64,000 nt of DNA from Mangifera indica (taxonomy: Eukaryota; Streptophyta; Magnoliopsida; Sapindales; Anacardiaceae). Below are positions 1 to 13,999 of this stretch, piece by piece. The stretch is taken from positions 3,968,001 to 4,032,000 of the forward strand of contig NC_058150.1 in the NCBI RefSeq assembly GCF_011075055.1, given 5' to 3'. The translations under genes and the position numbers were made by a program. Below the pieces are notes generated by a model, which saw nothing but the letters and a program-made list of their open reading frames with translations, was not told the origin of the DNA and did not search any database. Positions within the stretch are counted from its first letter, which is position 1; each line of letters starts with the position of its first letter.

Positions 1-2611
1 CGTGTAATGTTTTCCGGCGTTGACATCGACATTAACGAACGGCCTGATATGAATTTCATATTAATCTTGAAAAATTATAAAATTTTATTTTATTTAAAAC
101 AGGCAACGCCCCTCCAAATGAAAAGGCCAAAATACTTATGGTCATCAGATCCAACTTTGAAAGCACACGACAGGCAATCATAATTTTCTGAATTTACACT
201 TAGATAATTATTAGCGACATCTGGATGATTATAATTCTGATTAAAGCTTAATTAATGATGATTACATTATCAGAGTACCCACTTTGCATTGAAAACATTG
301 CTTCAATTACAAATCTTCTTAATTAAACTTCACATTGTCATAGAAATCTCAAAAGCGACATCAAATTTTGGACCCCAATAGTGTCTTCTTGGCCCTCATT
401 GCAATTGTCTTCCACAATAACCACACTGTAGTGGGGTAATATTCAAATCCAATTTATTTAAATTTAAATTCGAGTAAATTTGAAATACGCTTAATTCAAG
501 TATATTCGAGCTTAAGTTTGAAAGTTTAATATTTTTTAACTCAAATTTTAAGACATTCAATTTATTGAACTCACAAGTTAAAAAAATTTTATATAAAACA
601 ACGCCGTTTTATTAATATATATTAAAATGATATTATTTTAGTAATGAACTAAATTAAAAACTTAATTCGAGCTCAATAATTTTGAAATGAGTCAAGTTTA
701 AGCTCAATTTTATGTAAATCGATGTGAACTCGAATTCAATTTAGTTTGAATCTAACTCTATAATAAAGAATCTGTCCATTCATGGTTTTGTCAATTATCT
801 CAAAATTAATTTTTTTTATTAATTAATAATATATTATTGTTTATACATAAGTTTATGTATTTTATTTATGTGCAAAATTTTATGAAAAGAGATTTGTCTT
901 TGAAACTTCAACAAACCTGCATTCCATTACATCAAGTTGCTTCAGTCTCAAAGTCCCAAAACTTTAAGCAAAATATGGAGAGGAGAGCATCGTTTCTCCT
1001 TACCTTAGAAGATATAGCTTCTCCAGATGAAGAAAAGAGACAAAATGGAAACCTAATTAATTGCTGATTATTACTAATGAATTAGAGGTTTAATTTTAAT
1101 GCAGCGTTTGGTAACAGTTAATATCTTGATATGATTTAAAGTCAAGACAGTATTTATAGCATTGTCTCTTAAAGCTAAAAATGGAAACTTTTTTTCTTCT
1201 AATCATCTACTAAAGGTTCTGCAAGGCTTTGTTTGAAGCTGGATAAAGCCAAACATAGAGGAGCTTGGGTCTTGATTCAGCATTCATTTCCTTGATAATG
1301 TTGAATGTACTCTTTGTATTGGAATGGAAGTGAAAGGAAAAAGAATATCAAGCATGAGAATTCGGGATGTACCCACAAAAAGAGTAATGTTACATACACA
1401 TAGTTTTCATTATATAATTAAATATTTATATGACGTATAATTATGTAATTTAGTAATTGTACTCAAAACTGTACACATATTGTTTTATTGACAAAAAAAG
1501 AAAAAACATGATTTCATCTCAAATAGCCTTACATGAAATATTACGTTTTACTTTTACTGTTGAAGGTCACAAAAAAGAAGAATAAATCAAGATATATTTG
1601 AAGTTCATCTATTTGATTAGCACCCCATTTTAATTTAATGGCAATTTTTGTTTGAGTCATATTTTATCAACAAATAAAAAATTATTATAAAGTTAAATTA
1701 TTTAAAACATTACTGAGAATTAGGATATGATTTTAAAATGCAGTACACTTCATTGTTGATTGTCACACGGAGTTATATTATTGGATAAGTGTAAGATTCA
1801 AATTTAGAGAAAGAATAAAAATTCAAGTTGCTTTGAGTTTTAGATTCTTCTCTTTCATTAAAGCAGAAAATGTTCAATTCTATCAGGGTTGATGTGAATC
1901 GGAGCTAGTTTGGAGGCAACTTGTAGCTTGGATTAAATGAATTGAATTCGAGTTTGTTTTTATAATGTGTTAAATTTATTATGACTTAAATATTCAAGTT
2001 GCTTTTAAGTCAAATTTAAATATCAATTTTACAAATCAAATCAAGTTTGAACTAAAAAAATTTTTACTCATCAAACTTTAGTTGATTCTTTTATGTTCAA
2101 ACCAATCTTGATTTGATTTTTATTTAGACTCGGTTTGGATTAAATTCAATCCTAACTTCCATATCTCCATTTTGGAATGTCCACTGGATAGTTGCTAAAT
2201 ACACCCATATATGCAAAATATCTTTCTTCTTTAGTCCAGCCGTTATAATTTATATCTTCTGTTTCTGTTTTTGCTTCATAAACAAACACCTTCTTTGACT
2301 ATTGCTGTTTGTTCATGAAGCACTAGTATTGAAGAGCAGCGAGTGTATTTAGACATTGTTCCGGTACACTCAGCAATTGTCTTATAAGGTCTATGTCTTA
2401 CGCTTACTATGGGCGTCAGCCCATATCAGAATCATGGCCCAAAACATAAAGAGCAACATAGTATACAAGAGATGTAAAGCTGCAGTGCAACTGCAGTTAT
2501 ACTGCGCTAGAGAACTGTGGTGGCCATTGGGCTTCGATTTTACTTTCTCCCATCTGGGTGAGTTTGTTCTATTACCAAAAACCATCTTCCAAATTCTTTG
2601 GAAAATTAGCA
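1..2611. other. Intergenic AT-rich region upstream of the mTERF-like gene
   Basis: No coding region with recognisable homology is visible. The short open frames here are low-complexity. Two degenerate inverted-repeat stretches occur, at about 430-760 and 1885-2165. Both contain alternating runs such as attcgagt and gagctcaa, and they look like AT-biased decayed relatives of the GAGCTCG-rich element seen intact at 56424. The 5' region of the mTERF-like gene probably starts around 2230-2400, but no convincing TATA box was identified. Confidence 0.5.
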
Positions 2612-3753
2612 ATGTTTCGTTTCATGTACAAAGCCTTAATGTTTCGGTACAGAACCATAGACTTCAATATCCATTTTAATGTCCGGTATCTTCAGACACT
2701 GCAGTCTGTAAAGGCAATCGTAGATACCACCGGAGATCAACAGTCTTTAACAGTCTCTTACCTTACAAACGCATGTGGGTTGTCTTTAGAAAAAGCTATC
2801 AAAGCTTCTAAGCTAGTTGACATAAAAAACTCTGAGAAACCAAACTCAGTTCTTCTATTGTTAAGGGCTCATGGCTTTGATACATCCCACATCACTATTT
2901 TAGTTTCTAAGAACCCATCTATTCTGTCGGCTGATGCGGACAAGATTATTAAACCTAAGATTGAGTATTTTGAATCTGTGGGAATTAGAGGACCTGCCTT
3001 GGTTACGTTTCTTTGTTCAAATAAAATGATTTTGATGTCTAGTTTAAAGAACCATATAATACCCACCTTTGATTTCCTTTTAGGCTTTCTCAAAACCAAT
3101 GAGAATCTTATTGCTGCTTTGAAGCAATCCACCCGTATCATTAGTAGCAATTTTCAGAAGTTGATGGTGCCAAATATGAATGCTCTAAGGGTGCATGGTG
3201 TGCCTGAACCTCATATTGTGAGACTGATTATTTTGCACCGCAATCGCTTGTTTTGAGACCTGATATGTTTGAAAATGTTGTTCATGCCATAAAGGAAATG
3301 GGTTTTGAACCGACTACTAGGTCCTTTATTATGGGTGTTAGATCAATGTCGATCCTGGGCAAAGCAACCTGGGAAAGTAAAAAGGAGACTCTGATGAGCT
3401 ATGGTTGGTCCGAAAGTGATTTCGTTTTGGCATTCAAAAGGCAGCCGATAGTAATGCTTGTCTCATTGAAGAAGATTAGGTTATTTATGGATTTCTTTGT
3501 GAAAAAGATGGGTATGAAGTCATCAGACGTTGTTAGATGTCCTAACTTGTTGTTGTTTAGTCTGGAGAGGAGAATCATTCCAAGATTCTCAGTTCTCAAA
3601 GTTTTATTATCAAAAAAGCTTTCAAAGAAGGATATAGATGTAGTCTGGTATTTAAACATGAGTAAAAAGGACTTTGAGGAAAAGTATTTGACCTGTTATA
3701 TGGATCAGTACCCTGAAGTGATGGAGGCATACAAGAATTCTCTGCATTCTTGA
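2612..3753 (+). pseudogene. mTERF-family protein, frameshifted (organelle transcription/RNA factor-like)
   Basis: Two adjoining frames together encode about 398 residues, a normal length for a plant mTERF protein. The first frame, from ATG 2612, gives a basic, Met/Phe/Arg-rich N-terminus typical of an organelle transit peptide, followed by mTERF repeats (for example ILVSKNPSILSADADKIIKP). It stops with TGA at 3254-3256. The conserved family continuation (LRPDMFENVVHAIKEMGF) resumes at once in the next frame from 3253 and runs to TGA at 3751-3753. The break lies in a four-T run at 3251-3254, where a fifth T would restore one frame, so a single-base deletion explains it. Members of this family act in mitochondrial or plastid gene expression. 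Like many plant mTERF genes the coding part has no intron. This is either a recent pseudogene or a homopolymer error in the assembly, because the rest of both frames is well conserved and free of other stops. Confidence 0.85.
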
Positions 3754-6700
3754 GATTTGGTCACTGGATTGTAGAACTAGACTCAGATGAAGCTAGCCAT
3801 GAATTTTTTATAGAATGTGAGCAACTGGCATGGTCTAACATTATTAAGGTCAAGCAATTGTTGGATTGATAGCTAATATCTTTCTCTTTTATTTTTTCAT
3901 AAGTTTGTCTTGTGTTATTTGGCCTTTTGACTGTAACCGACATGATGTAAGCATGGCTTATTGTAGTTTTTGTTTTGTGAAGATGACTAGAAAAATGAGT
4001 TGATAGAAAAATTGATAACTCATCTTATACTATTCTTTCAAGTTTCAACAATGTGTTTTTGTACACATGAACTGTTATTTTTGTGATTGAATAATAGATT
4101 TATTCATTAAAATATCTGGTCTACATTATTGATGCATCGCATTATATTGCCAAATGATGTTCACATAGTTGTTTAACCAAACCGATGAAGGGATTGCAGT
4201 CAATTTCTCACCATTTTGGACAAACTTTTCTACTAAAAAATCTGTTCTTATTTAAAGAAAATTTGTTGTCTGCTAACTTTTAATTCAAGACTACAGTTGT
4301 AAGGGACAATCCCACCTCTTTTCCCTTGATGCATTAGTAACTTTCAACTTTCTCTTTTGATGCCTATGTAGACAGCTTGTTCCCTTACATGTACATCTTC
4401 TTATGTCTCAAAATTCTTTGTATTTCTGCTAAAGAGAAAAGAAAATTAGGACTGTGTTATGATAATATCTATGTTAAATTTATTGTTTTGGGGGCAGGAT
4501 TTAGAGTGGTATCGTGATGTTAATAAATTCTATCGTTTCCTCTGTGTTGTGATAATCAAGTCCAGGCATCAGCCAATGCCGAAGAGAAATCAGATTCTAC
4601 ATCATAGTCTTGATAAAAGGCTCCTAACCATTTTAGGCTTATATTTTGTTTACTTCTTCCCACCTTATGTATAGTTTATAAATGTCAGCTTTGATTGTTT
4701 GACACTGTATATGCCTAAACATTTTTTTAGATAAGATTTATTATTGATGCATCATCCTTTTCAAGCAGCAACTGCAGAGGCATGCAAGTCAACCCTTCTG
4801 GTAAAATAATTAAAAATCTTGACACTGAAGAAAGCCATTGTTGTCATATTGATGAATCCACCGGAACAGAGGTTACACTTCAAAGTCAAGCTGCTTGAAT
4901 TCAAGTTTCTTCTTCTGGTGTGTTGGTTATGAGAAAAAAAGGAAAAATTATTCGCTCACTTGCTGTTGAGAATGATCAAGTAGCCTTCTAATTCTGAAAC
5001 TGGAAACTTGTGAAGTAGGGGAGTGGAGCTGTCAACACCCACCTGAAAAATACATCTTCAAAGATCGTGTATGTAGGGCTTGCTTTCATCTCAGATCAGA
5101 CGGCTCACGTGGTAATTAGTTTTAACCTTTATCAACCAATTTTTTTGCTTTGGGATTAATCACATTTTTCTTGTAATTAGTGCATAATAATCAAGTGTAA
5201 AACATGATTATGATGGCTGATCTACCTGGTCTATTAGATAATCGTGGCTAACTATCAATCTGATTTATTGCTTCAGATTATGAAAGTAGATTAGAAATTA
5301 TCATTTTGGTGGGCCATTGAGATTAATATAAGGCCCTTGAAAATTATAGCCCAGGACAGAGATTCTCTTTTGGTGGTAACGTGTCCTCCACCTTCGCGGG
5401 TATTTTTGACGGTGAGAAAGAATACGGTGTCGGCGTTCTCGACAACCACGTTAGAAAAAGACGCCCCAACCACAAAACCACGCGCATTTAATGTATATTT
5501 AATCACCTGTCTAATGATTTGGCATTTAAAAATTTTATCCTAAAATATAATTAAATAAATAATTAAGAAACACAACTCTGGTAAAGTTCCTACCTTCGGA
5601 TCATGTCATTTTAGGTGAGAATTAAAATTATATCCAAACTTGTCATATGAACATGATTTGAATTATAGATGAATTGGTTAAAAAAAATTTGAATTAATTA
5701 TAAAAAAATATGTTATATTGTGTTAAAATATAATCTATTTAATTTATTTGACCTTCTAATCTAAAATGATAGATTTTATATGTTATTTATTTATATATGA
5801 CCTAAATTGATTTCGATTTAAACTATTTTGACATAAAATGATGTAACCCAACTTATATATTTGTTATGTTTAAGTTCGAGATTTTAATCTAAACACATTC
5901 AATACAATAATAAAAGAACTTATTTTTATTTATCGTTTAAATTTTTATTTATAGGATTTTAAACATTTAAAAATTTATTTTATATTAAAATTTTTAATTA
6001 TAATTAAATATGAAATTATTATTTAATAAAAAATAAAAATTTATTTATTTATTTTTTAAAACTTTATAAATGAAAATTTGGGGGTATATTAATTGACATC
6101 AATTATTTTTTGTGTTTTGTTTAAAATCACCAATTCTAGCAAAAAGAAATATTTTTTTATTAATGAGTTTGATCGACTGAACGTCCTCTGTCGTCACATC
6201 ACAACACAAGATTGAATCGTGTGCCACACACTCTTAACAATCGCGTAATGTGTCACTTGATTTGGCAAAGCATCATTGCCAGAAGAATCAACAAAAAGCA
6301 AACGACAAGCCAAAAAAAAAAATTAAACGGCACCGTTTCTCTTGTAGAATTAACCTGTGGGTAGATTAAATTATTATTATTAGATTTTTTAATAAATCCT
6401 GTCTTGATGTCAGCCGTAGAAATTTTCTGTATTTTATGAGACATTCTCGGTTCTGGTTTTACTGAGTCACAGTCTCACAGTCTCAACCCCAAAGAAGCTC
6501 AGATATTTCAAATCCATCAAACGTCTCTTCTCTTACATTTCTCAGATTTTTCAGCTCCTAATTTGACAGGTTCATGCAGTTCTCTAACATTTCATCTACT
6601 TTTTTGCCTTTTTGTCTGAAATGAAGAAATCCGTGAGTAATGTTTTTTAGTTAAGTTTGTTAATTTTAGTGCCGCATTGTAATGAATCTGTTTTGTATTT

Positions 6701-7251
6701 TGCTATTTTAAGCTTGGAGAATGGACGATTTGATTATAGCATGTTGACCATTGTGTGGATCTGATGTTAGTGATAAAGAAGAAACAAATTCTGTGTTACT
6801 TTGAGTAATTGAGAAGTTGTTTCGTTCTTGTTCTTCAGAAGTTTTGAGGAAGTTAAAATTTACTTATCATTGCTGACTTTTTTAATTTGATGTTTTGTAC
6901 AGTCTGTATTTGCATTAAATGAGCATAAAGTTACTTGAAATTCTTTATATTTCTCAAGTTCTATCTCTTTTGTTAACTTTTATTTATATCTTGGTAAGTT
7001 GTTGCTTTTCTTCTCATAAGTGTGGCTCAGTTTGGATCATTTAATAACTATAATGTCGCCTTAATCTGTTTGTAGGAAACAGGGCTTGAGTTTACAAAAT
7101 CTTAAATTCTGCTATTAAGCTGCTTTGCTGAATCACATGGTTATGTATTTTTTGTTGGATATATAGGAATTTAAGAGCTTTTGAGTGAAGTTATTTACGG
7201 ACATTAAGGCAGAATTCACACTCTGTGGAACAGCTGTGTGCTCATGCAACA
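3754..7251. other. Intergenic region and 5' leader of the NT-C2/DIL-like gene
   Basis: No protein-coding gene is supported here. Positions 3754-4150 are probably the 3' UTR of the mTERF-like gene. Positions 5530-6130 are very AT-rich. From about 6480 the sequence becomes a plausible transcribed leader of the downstream gene, with CT-rich stretches such as cgtctcttctcttac. A leader intron is likely, with a possible donor near 6570 (gacag|gttc) and a possible acceptor near 7165 (atatag|gaat). These leader splice sites are inferred and not tested. Confidence 0.4.
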
Positions 7252-10200
7252 ATGGTTCTTGGTCTAAGTGCAAAGAACAGGAAAGATGCTACCGTTCATG
7301 TTGATTATTTAATCCATATTCAGGAGATTAAGCCATGGCCGCCGTCAGAATCGCTAAGATCACTTCGGTCTGTCATGATTCAGTGGGAAAATGGTGATAG
7401 AAATTCTGGTTCTACTAAAGCAGTTGTACCTTCGCTGGGATCTGTTGTTGGAGAGGGCAGAATTGAATTCAATGAGTCATTTAGGCTACCTGTGACGCTG
7501 GTGAGGGAGATGAATATTAAAAACAAGGATGCCGCTACATTCCAGAAGAATTTTTTAGAGTTTAACTTGTATGAGCCTCGAAGGGAAAAAACTCAGTTGT
7601 TAGCGACTGCTATTGTCAATTTGTCAGATTATGGTATTGTTAAAGAGACATTGAGTCTGAATGTCCCAATGAACAGCAAGAGGAACTATAAAAACACAGC
7701 TCAACCAGTTTTGATCATTAAAATCCAGAGAGTAGATAAAGCCGTCAGTCGCACAGGCTCCTCCTTGACGGATGGTTTATCAAAAGATGCTTCATTGGAT
7801 AAGAATGGTGGTGAATCTGTTTCATCATTGATGCATGAAGAGTATGCTGAGGAAGCTGAGGTTGCTTCTTTTACTGATGATGATGTTTCCTCACACTCAT
7901 CTTTGGCTACTTCATCTTCAGCTGTTGAGTTAAATAATGATTTACCTCCTCAAAATGAAAAGGTCATCTTTGCTTGCCTTTAATTATCATCTTTAATAGA
8001 AGTTATTCATTTTGGTTCTGTTATAACTGGACTAATTTGGTCAGTAAGAACTTTTTGTACCGCAATTAAATTGCTTTATTTTCCCCTGCCAGTTGGAGAA
8101 AATAAGTTTTCTCTTGCTTGATAGCCAACATCAAAACCTATGATGAAGAGTCTCTCAATTGAACACTTATTTGATGAACTACATAGGAAATGCTAGATGG
8201 ATAATGGTATTAAGCCGGATCAGACACATTTTTTCCTATTGTTTTTGTTGTAAATTGACTTGCCTTGTGGTGGGACCACCAATTGTATTGAAATTTCTCG
8301 ACTTTGATTTTCGATGAGCATGGTCTTATGCTAAGTCTTATAAGAAACCAGGATTCTTTTTGACATAGAATATGTAAGTATTAGTAACTTTAATGATTGA
8401 CTCAAAATTGCAGACTGGATTAGTCAAATCGTCTGATAGCAGAGGTGGTAGAAGAGAGCATGACCTAGCTTCAAAACTACTACAGGAAAAATCAAATATA
8501 AAGCCACAGATATCATCACATGAAAATCAGAGGGCCAGTTCATCTCGCTTCTCATCAATAGATTTATGTTCTGAACTCGAGAGCCTAGTAAATGGTAATG
8601 CTTTGGTGTTTGACTCTCCTAACTCCAGTTCAGTGATTCCAAATAATGTAGAAGCCCAGAATGTTACTTCTCTGCCATCCTTCGCCAATGGACATGCTAA
8701 GAGGAACACCAGGATGGGAAGTGATGAGCATGAAGATTTGCCACAGGAGGTTCAGAAAAAGGAGCATGACCTAGCTTCAAAGCTACTGCCAGAAAAATCC
8801 AATATAAAGCCACATATACCATCACATGAAAATCAGAGGGCCAGTTCATCTCGCTCATCATCAATAGATTTATGTTCTGAACTTGAGAGCCTGGTAAATG
8901 GTAATGCTTTGGTGTTCGACTCTGCTAACTCTGCTTCAGTGATCCCAAATAATGTAGCAGCCCAGAATATAACTTCTCTGCCATCCTTTTCTAATGGACA
9001 TGCTAAGAAGAACACCAACATGAGAAGTGATGAGCATGAAGATTTGCCACAGGAGGTTCAGAAAAAGTTTCCTAATGGACAATCTGCTAATAATGGTGAT
9101 GCTGAACAAAACAGTCAGCAAATTTCATCCAATCATTTTTTGGTTGGCAAGATTGACTCTAAAAAAATTGAGTATTCTCAAGTAAATGGAAAGGATGATG
9201 AAAAAACTTGTAAAACTGAGCAAGGTTCAATGGATGGGGCTGCAAAAACAGATGATGACTGCAATAGTCTTATGGAGGACATGAAGAGGATGGAACAAGA
9301 CAACAGTGGGCTGGAAAGAGAAAAATCTGAACAGAAAAGACATTCCTTGGGAGGTGAAGCACTAAATTTTTATTCACTAGGTGCAACCAGTGACCAAATT
9401 TCACCAGGAAATGATTCACTTTCTTCAAGCAGGGAAAATTTTGGAATGATGGGCAATATCTTAAAAAGTGACAGATTAAAGCATGTGAAGTCTGTTAGAT
9501 CATCCCCAGACATGGCTAGAGGCAACGGGTTAGATATTAATAATCATAATAATGAAGTGAAGGAAAATGGTTTTTTGGGAGATTCCCAAAATATTGTGGG
9601 AAGCTTCGGGAGTAGTGAAAGAAAAGATGCTAAGGTTTATCCAAAGGATACCAAAAGTGCTATTTTGGAAGGCAAAATCCAGCAGCTGGAGCACAAGATA
9701 AAAACACTTGAGGCAGAGCTGCGAGAAGCTGCTGCTGCAGAAGCTGCTCTATACTCAGTAGTTGCGGAGCATGGAAGTTCCATGAGCAAGGTCCATGCTC
9801 CTGCGCGGCGTCTTTCAAGGCTCTATCTTCATGCTTGCAAAGAAAATTCCCAATCAAGGAGAGCTAGTGCGGCAAAAAGTGCCATATCAGGATTAGTTTT
9901 GGTTGCAAAAGCTTGTGGAAATGATGTTCCTAGGTACTTAAAAATCATGTCATCGATTTTCATTTGTCCTTCATTTCCCATTCATATTATTATTCTAAAG
10001 TGATATTCTTGGTACTTGGTAACATTTGACATCGAAATTTTCCTGTATTTTTGGTTCTTCACGTGGTGCACTGACAAAACAGAAATGAAATCTTCTGGTT
10101 GTTTTGATTAGTAATGAGACATTGACAGTACAAACACTAAGATAAGTCCTTTTATAGCAGCTTGATACACTTCATACCAAAACTTTTGCTTATGCCACTC

Positions 10201-13200
10201 AATGTTGTTTCTCCAGGAACCTCTGATAATTGATTTAGATCTTCTTCTTAAGCTGTCTTTTAACTGATGGATTGTCTGTTTGAATTATGCCACTCAGTGG
10301 ATGAGATTTTCTGCTGTAGGACCAACCTTTTATGTTGCTGCACCCTTCTGCAGTTCAGAGCCTGATATACATGTCCATTTATTGTTTAAAAGAATTTCTA
10401 AAATTTGTTGTTAGTTCATATGTTATACCTGGTACTCTTATTTCAGGTTGACATTTTGGTTGTCAAATTCTGTCGTGCTGAGAACAATTATAAGCCAAGC
10501 CACTGGGGACCTAGAGCAACCATTTTCTGCACATCAATCCATGGAAAGGAATGGTGATCAAAGTGGAAACAACAAGATATCATCTCCATTAAAATGGGAG
10601 GAATCTTCTCCTGGCAAAAAGGGAAGCAAAGATGTAGTATGTGGAGGTTTTGGTGACTTGGATGACCCACAATCATTTTTATCAGCGCTGCAAAAGGTTG
10701 AAGCTTGGATCTTCTCCCGAACTGTAGAATCTATATGGTGGCAGGTAATAACTTATCTCTTTTGCCTATTTGTTGTGTTTTTCAGTGCATGATTGCATAT
10801 ACCAACTTATAAAATGGATTTCATGAACTTATTTTGTTTCTGGCTTTGTCTAGATTCTGACTCCACTCATGCAGTCTGCTGCCACGAAGGCAGTTGATAG
10901 AGGTCCTGGCTCTGACTCTAGGAAAAACCTTGGAAGGACATGTAGTTCTAGGGATCAAGACCAAGTGAACTTTTCACTGGGCCACTGGAAGAAAGCTTTC
11001 AAGGATGCCTGTGAAAGACTTTGTCCTGTTCGAGCTGGAGGGCACGAATGTGGTTGCCTTCATTTGTTGGTGAAATTGGTAAATTGATAGCCATTTTATT
11101 TCCCCTCAAAACGTGTTTTACTGTTTCCTTTATTCCATTTCTTTGAGGCCACAGGGTGTTAGATGAATGGTATTTTAATCGTTTAACCTCTTATTGGTGT
11201 GTTTTTTGTGATAATGTTATATAGTGTGTGGGCGTGCATGCTATCTTTGACATAAAGGACTTAAATGTGAAACTTGAGGTCATTCTTTTAAAATTTCTTT
11301 TACACTGGAGTTAATTTTTTCATAATTTATATTTTCTTTTCTGGATTTTCTAATTGTTATTATATTAATGTTTCATACCATAAAGTCTTACAGTGCAGCA
11401 GAATCTGCTAAAAATAATTTTGGAAAAAAAAAAATCCCTACCCAATTGAAGAATAATGTAACTATTGTTTGCCTTTTATGTTGTTGGCCTTTGCAATATT
11501 TCATATCTGAATTTGATTGATATGACAAACATATTGATTGAGCCTACTTGGGATTTCAATGGCCAGTATTCCTACTATACTGAAGCCCTTTTTCATTTTC
11601 ATTCTTTCCCTTATGGAGAGAATAATCTTATGTGTATCTCTTTTGATTAAAATTCCGAAAGTGCTCAATAATAACTTTGGTGTTTGCTGCAACTTTATGG
11701 AACATGTTTGTTTGTATTAGTTGGCCACTGTTTGACAATATTTCTGCTGGTAAGTTTATCTGGTTGATGGAGGATTTTCAACTTCTAATATTTAGTAGTT
11801 CAATTTCTAGATAATGGGAGCAATGTAAAGAATGATGTAACTTTTATTTGCTCATCCTGCATCTCACCTTGAATATATTGCATCCTGAGGTTCATTGATC
11901 AGACAATCAAAGCAAATGGCCTTAGTTGAGGTCCAAAAGGCCTATGTTCCTGTTATAAGTGAACCCATTTTTAATCTCTGTTGAGAAAAAAAAGATTGTT
12001 TCTGGGTCTTTAATAAAATTCCTAATGCCACAAATTAACCGTAACGTTCTTTCAAATTGATTTGCTTCTTTCAACAATATATTCCTGTTTGGTAACTGCT
12101 GAGTTAATCTGATTCTCTTTTAGAGGAGGATTTTAAGTTTCAAGAACTTGACATTGCTATGCTTTCTGTTCTGTATCTAGATAATGGAACAATGTGTGGC
12201 TAGATTAGATGTGGCTATGTTCAATGCCATTCTTCGTGAATCTGATGATGAGATTCCAACTGATCCTGTGTCTGACCCAATTAGTGATTTCAAGGTCCTT
12301 CCAATTCCAGCTGGTAAATCAAGTTTTGGGGCTGGTGCTCAACTCAAAAATGCAGTAAGTGATACAAACTTCAATTCTCAGGCCAAGTTTAATGTCAGAT
12401 CATGAGTGATCATCATAGTCCATCTTAATTTTCTTAATTGTTCAACAAATTATTTCCTTGTGACCACCTCTCAATGACATTTCTATGAGTATCAAGTTAA
12501 AAATGGTGATGAAAAAATGGGTGCTTTTGATTTTTAATATGATTTTTTTTTTAAAAAAAAAAAACACTGGGATGCAATTAAAAATCTGAGTTGTACCTCA
12601 ATATCTTTAATATTTAAGACTCTGTTTTATATATAATTGAATATCACTCACTTTTTTCTCTAAATATAAACTAGTTTATAATGTAGTTAAAACTTTTTGA
12701 AGCATTAAAAATAACTTCTGCCTTTCCCTGGTAGATTGGAAGTTGGTCTAGATTTCTGAGTGATCTAATTGGCATGGATGACGATGAGCTACCAAGCGAT
12801 GATAATGAAGATGATGAGGATGATGAGAGACATGATGCATCCTTCAAGTCTTTCCGCCTCCTTAATGCACTGAGTGATCTCATGATGCTTCCAAAGGACA
12901 TGCTGTTGAGCAGAAGTGTCAGGAAAGAGGTTAGTAGAACCCTAGACCCTTTTCATTCTGCAGCATGCATACTCAGATCGGATCATTGGCAACCTTACGA
13001 TATTACATTTTTTCTGTCTTTGCAAAGGTGTGCCCCACTTTCGGTGTGTCATTGATCAAGAGAGTGGTTGAAAATTTTGTTCCAGATGAGTTCTGCCCTG
13101 ATCCCATTCCTAAGGTTGTTCTTGAGGCCCTGGAGGATGAGGTTAGCCCTTTTATAAAAATCTACAATATTTTTTGTCCTAAGCTTTGTCATCTCTTTAG

Positions 13201-13677
13201 TATAATTTATGAAGTAGATCAAACCACGAAATTAAGTAAGATGAAAATTCATGATGCCTGTTTGAAATGTCTAATTTTTGGTTGTAAACATATAGACTTG
13301 TGAAGATTGGAACCTAATCTTCTTGCTTTTACTCCATTCAGGATTCCCTTGAATGCGGGGAAGAATCTATCACAAACTTCCCATGTACAGCAGCTCCTCC
13401 ACTCTATGTGCCGCCTTCTGTGGATTCTGTTTCAAGTGTAATTGGAGAGTTTGGAAGCCCATCTCAGCTGAGAAGAAGTGGATCCTCAGTAGTCAGAAAA
13501 GCAAATACTAGCGATGATGAACTTGACGAACTGAATTCTCCTTTGACATCAATCTTGATTGATGGTTCCCGATCTTCACCATTTCCATCAAGACCCAGCT
13601 GGATATCGAGGGGCAATAACAGTCAAAACGCTATCAGGTATGAACTGCTCCGCGACATCTGGATGAGCTGTGAATAA
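7252..13677 (+). CDS. NT-C2 domain and DIL-like domain protein, 8 coding exons (~1190 aa)
   Basis: Exons, all with GT-AG borders: 7252-7962, 8414-9933, 10447-10744, 10854-11078, 12181-12354, 12735-12929, 13028-13141 and 13342-13677. All junctions are phase 0 except the second, which splits an Arg codon AG|G. ATG 7252 is chosen because it opens the conserved start MVLGLSAKNRK. Residues 1 to about 165 form an EEIG1/EHBP1-type NT-C2 domain (HVDYLIHIQEIKPWPPS, then a C2-like beta pattern ending in VLIIKIQRV). A Ser/Asn-rich linker follows, with a duplicated 102-residue block (8456-9067). Next comes a coiled coil (LEGKIQQLEHKIKTLEAELREA), then a helical C-terminal half resembling the DIL (dilute) region of class V myosins (LTFWLSNSVVLRTIISQ; MEQCVARLDVAMFNAILRE). 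An acidic DDDE/DED tract lies in exon 6. NT-C2 proteins are thought to work at membranes or the cytoskeleton. The DIL resemblance suggests cargo or organelle binding, but the exact role is unknown. The last codons run into gaataaataaa, a likely poly(A) signal. Confidence 0.88.
8456..9067 (+). repeat. In-frame 306-bp tandem duplication inside exon 2
   Basis: Two adjacent copies, 8456-8761 and 8762-9067, are each exactly 306 bp (102 codons). Both start with EHDLASKLL and end with HEDLPQEVQKK. They differ by scattered substitutions, such as QEKSNIKPQISS versus PEKSNIKPHIPS, and have no indels. The block is Ser/Asn-rich and probably disordered. The recent duplication lengthens the linker between the NT-C2 domain and the coiled coil without disturbing the frame. 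Confidence 0.95.
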
Positions 13678-13790
13678 ATAAATGTAGAGAAAGAATGTTG
13701 TAAATCTGATGTTCAAAATAATAATAATAATAAGTGGTTTGCAATTATAGTAGCTGTCAATTGTCAAAATAAATTCTCAAATCTGTAACC
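13678..13790 (+). terminator. 3' end and poly(A) signal region of the NT-C2/DIL-like gene
   Basis: The stop codon TAA overlaps aataaataaa at 13674-13683, and AATAAT repeats follow at 13719-13731. These are plausible near-upstream polyadenylation elements. The convergent adenylate-kinase-like gene ends at 14000, so the two 3' ends are only about 320 bp apart. Confidence 0.45.
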
Positions 13791-13999
13791 TTGAAAGTAC
13801 TTGTATGAATATTTTCAAGAGAAAATTGGCCCTTGATGCTAGAATATTGTGGTGGAAATGGGTACTCATCTCGATTCTCATATCTTGATTGCATTGAAAT
13901 GGGTAAAACAGAGAAGACAAAAATTCAGGTCCAGCTGGACAATTCAAACAAAATTTCAACTTCCTGTAAGAATGGTGTTTCATCAGATGAAACTCCAAA

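Noticed and set aside
837..1067. 76-codon frame in the left intergenic region
   Set aside because: Low-complexity composition, no homology, no conserved promoter or splice context.
5291..5543. Two overlapping opposite-strand frames
   Set aside because: Mutual overlap, no recognisable domain, no support from repeats or neighbours.
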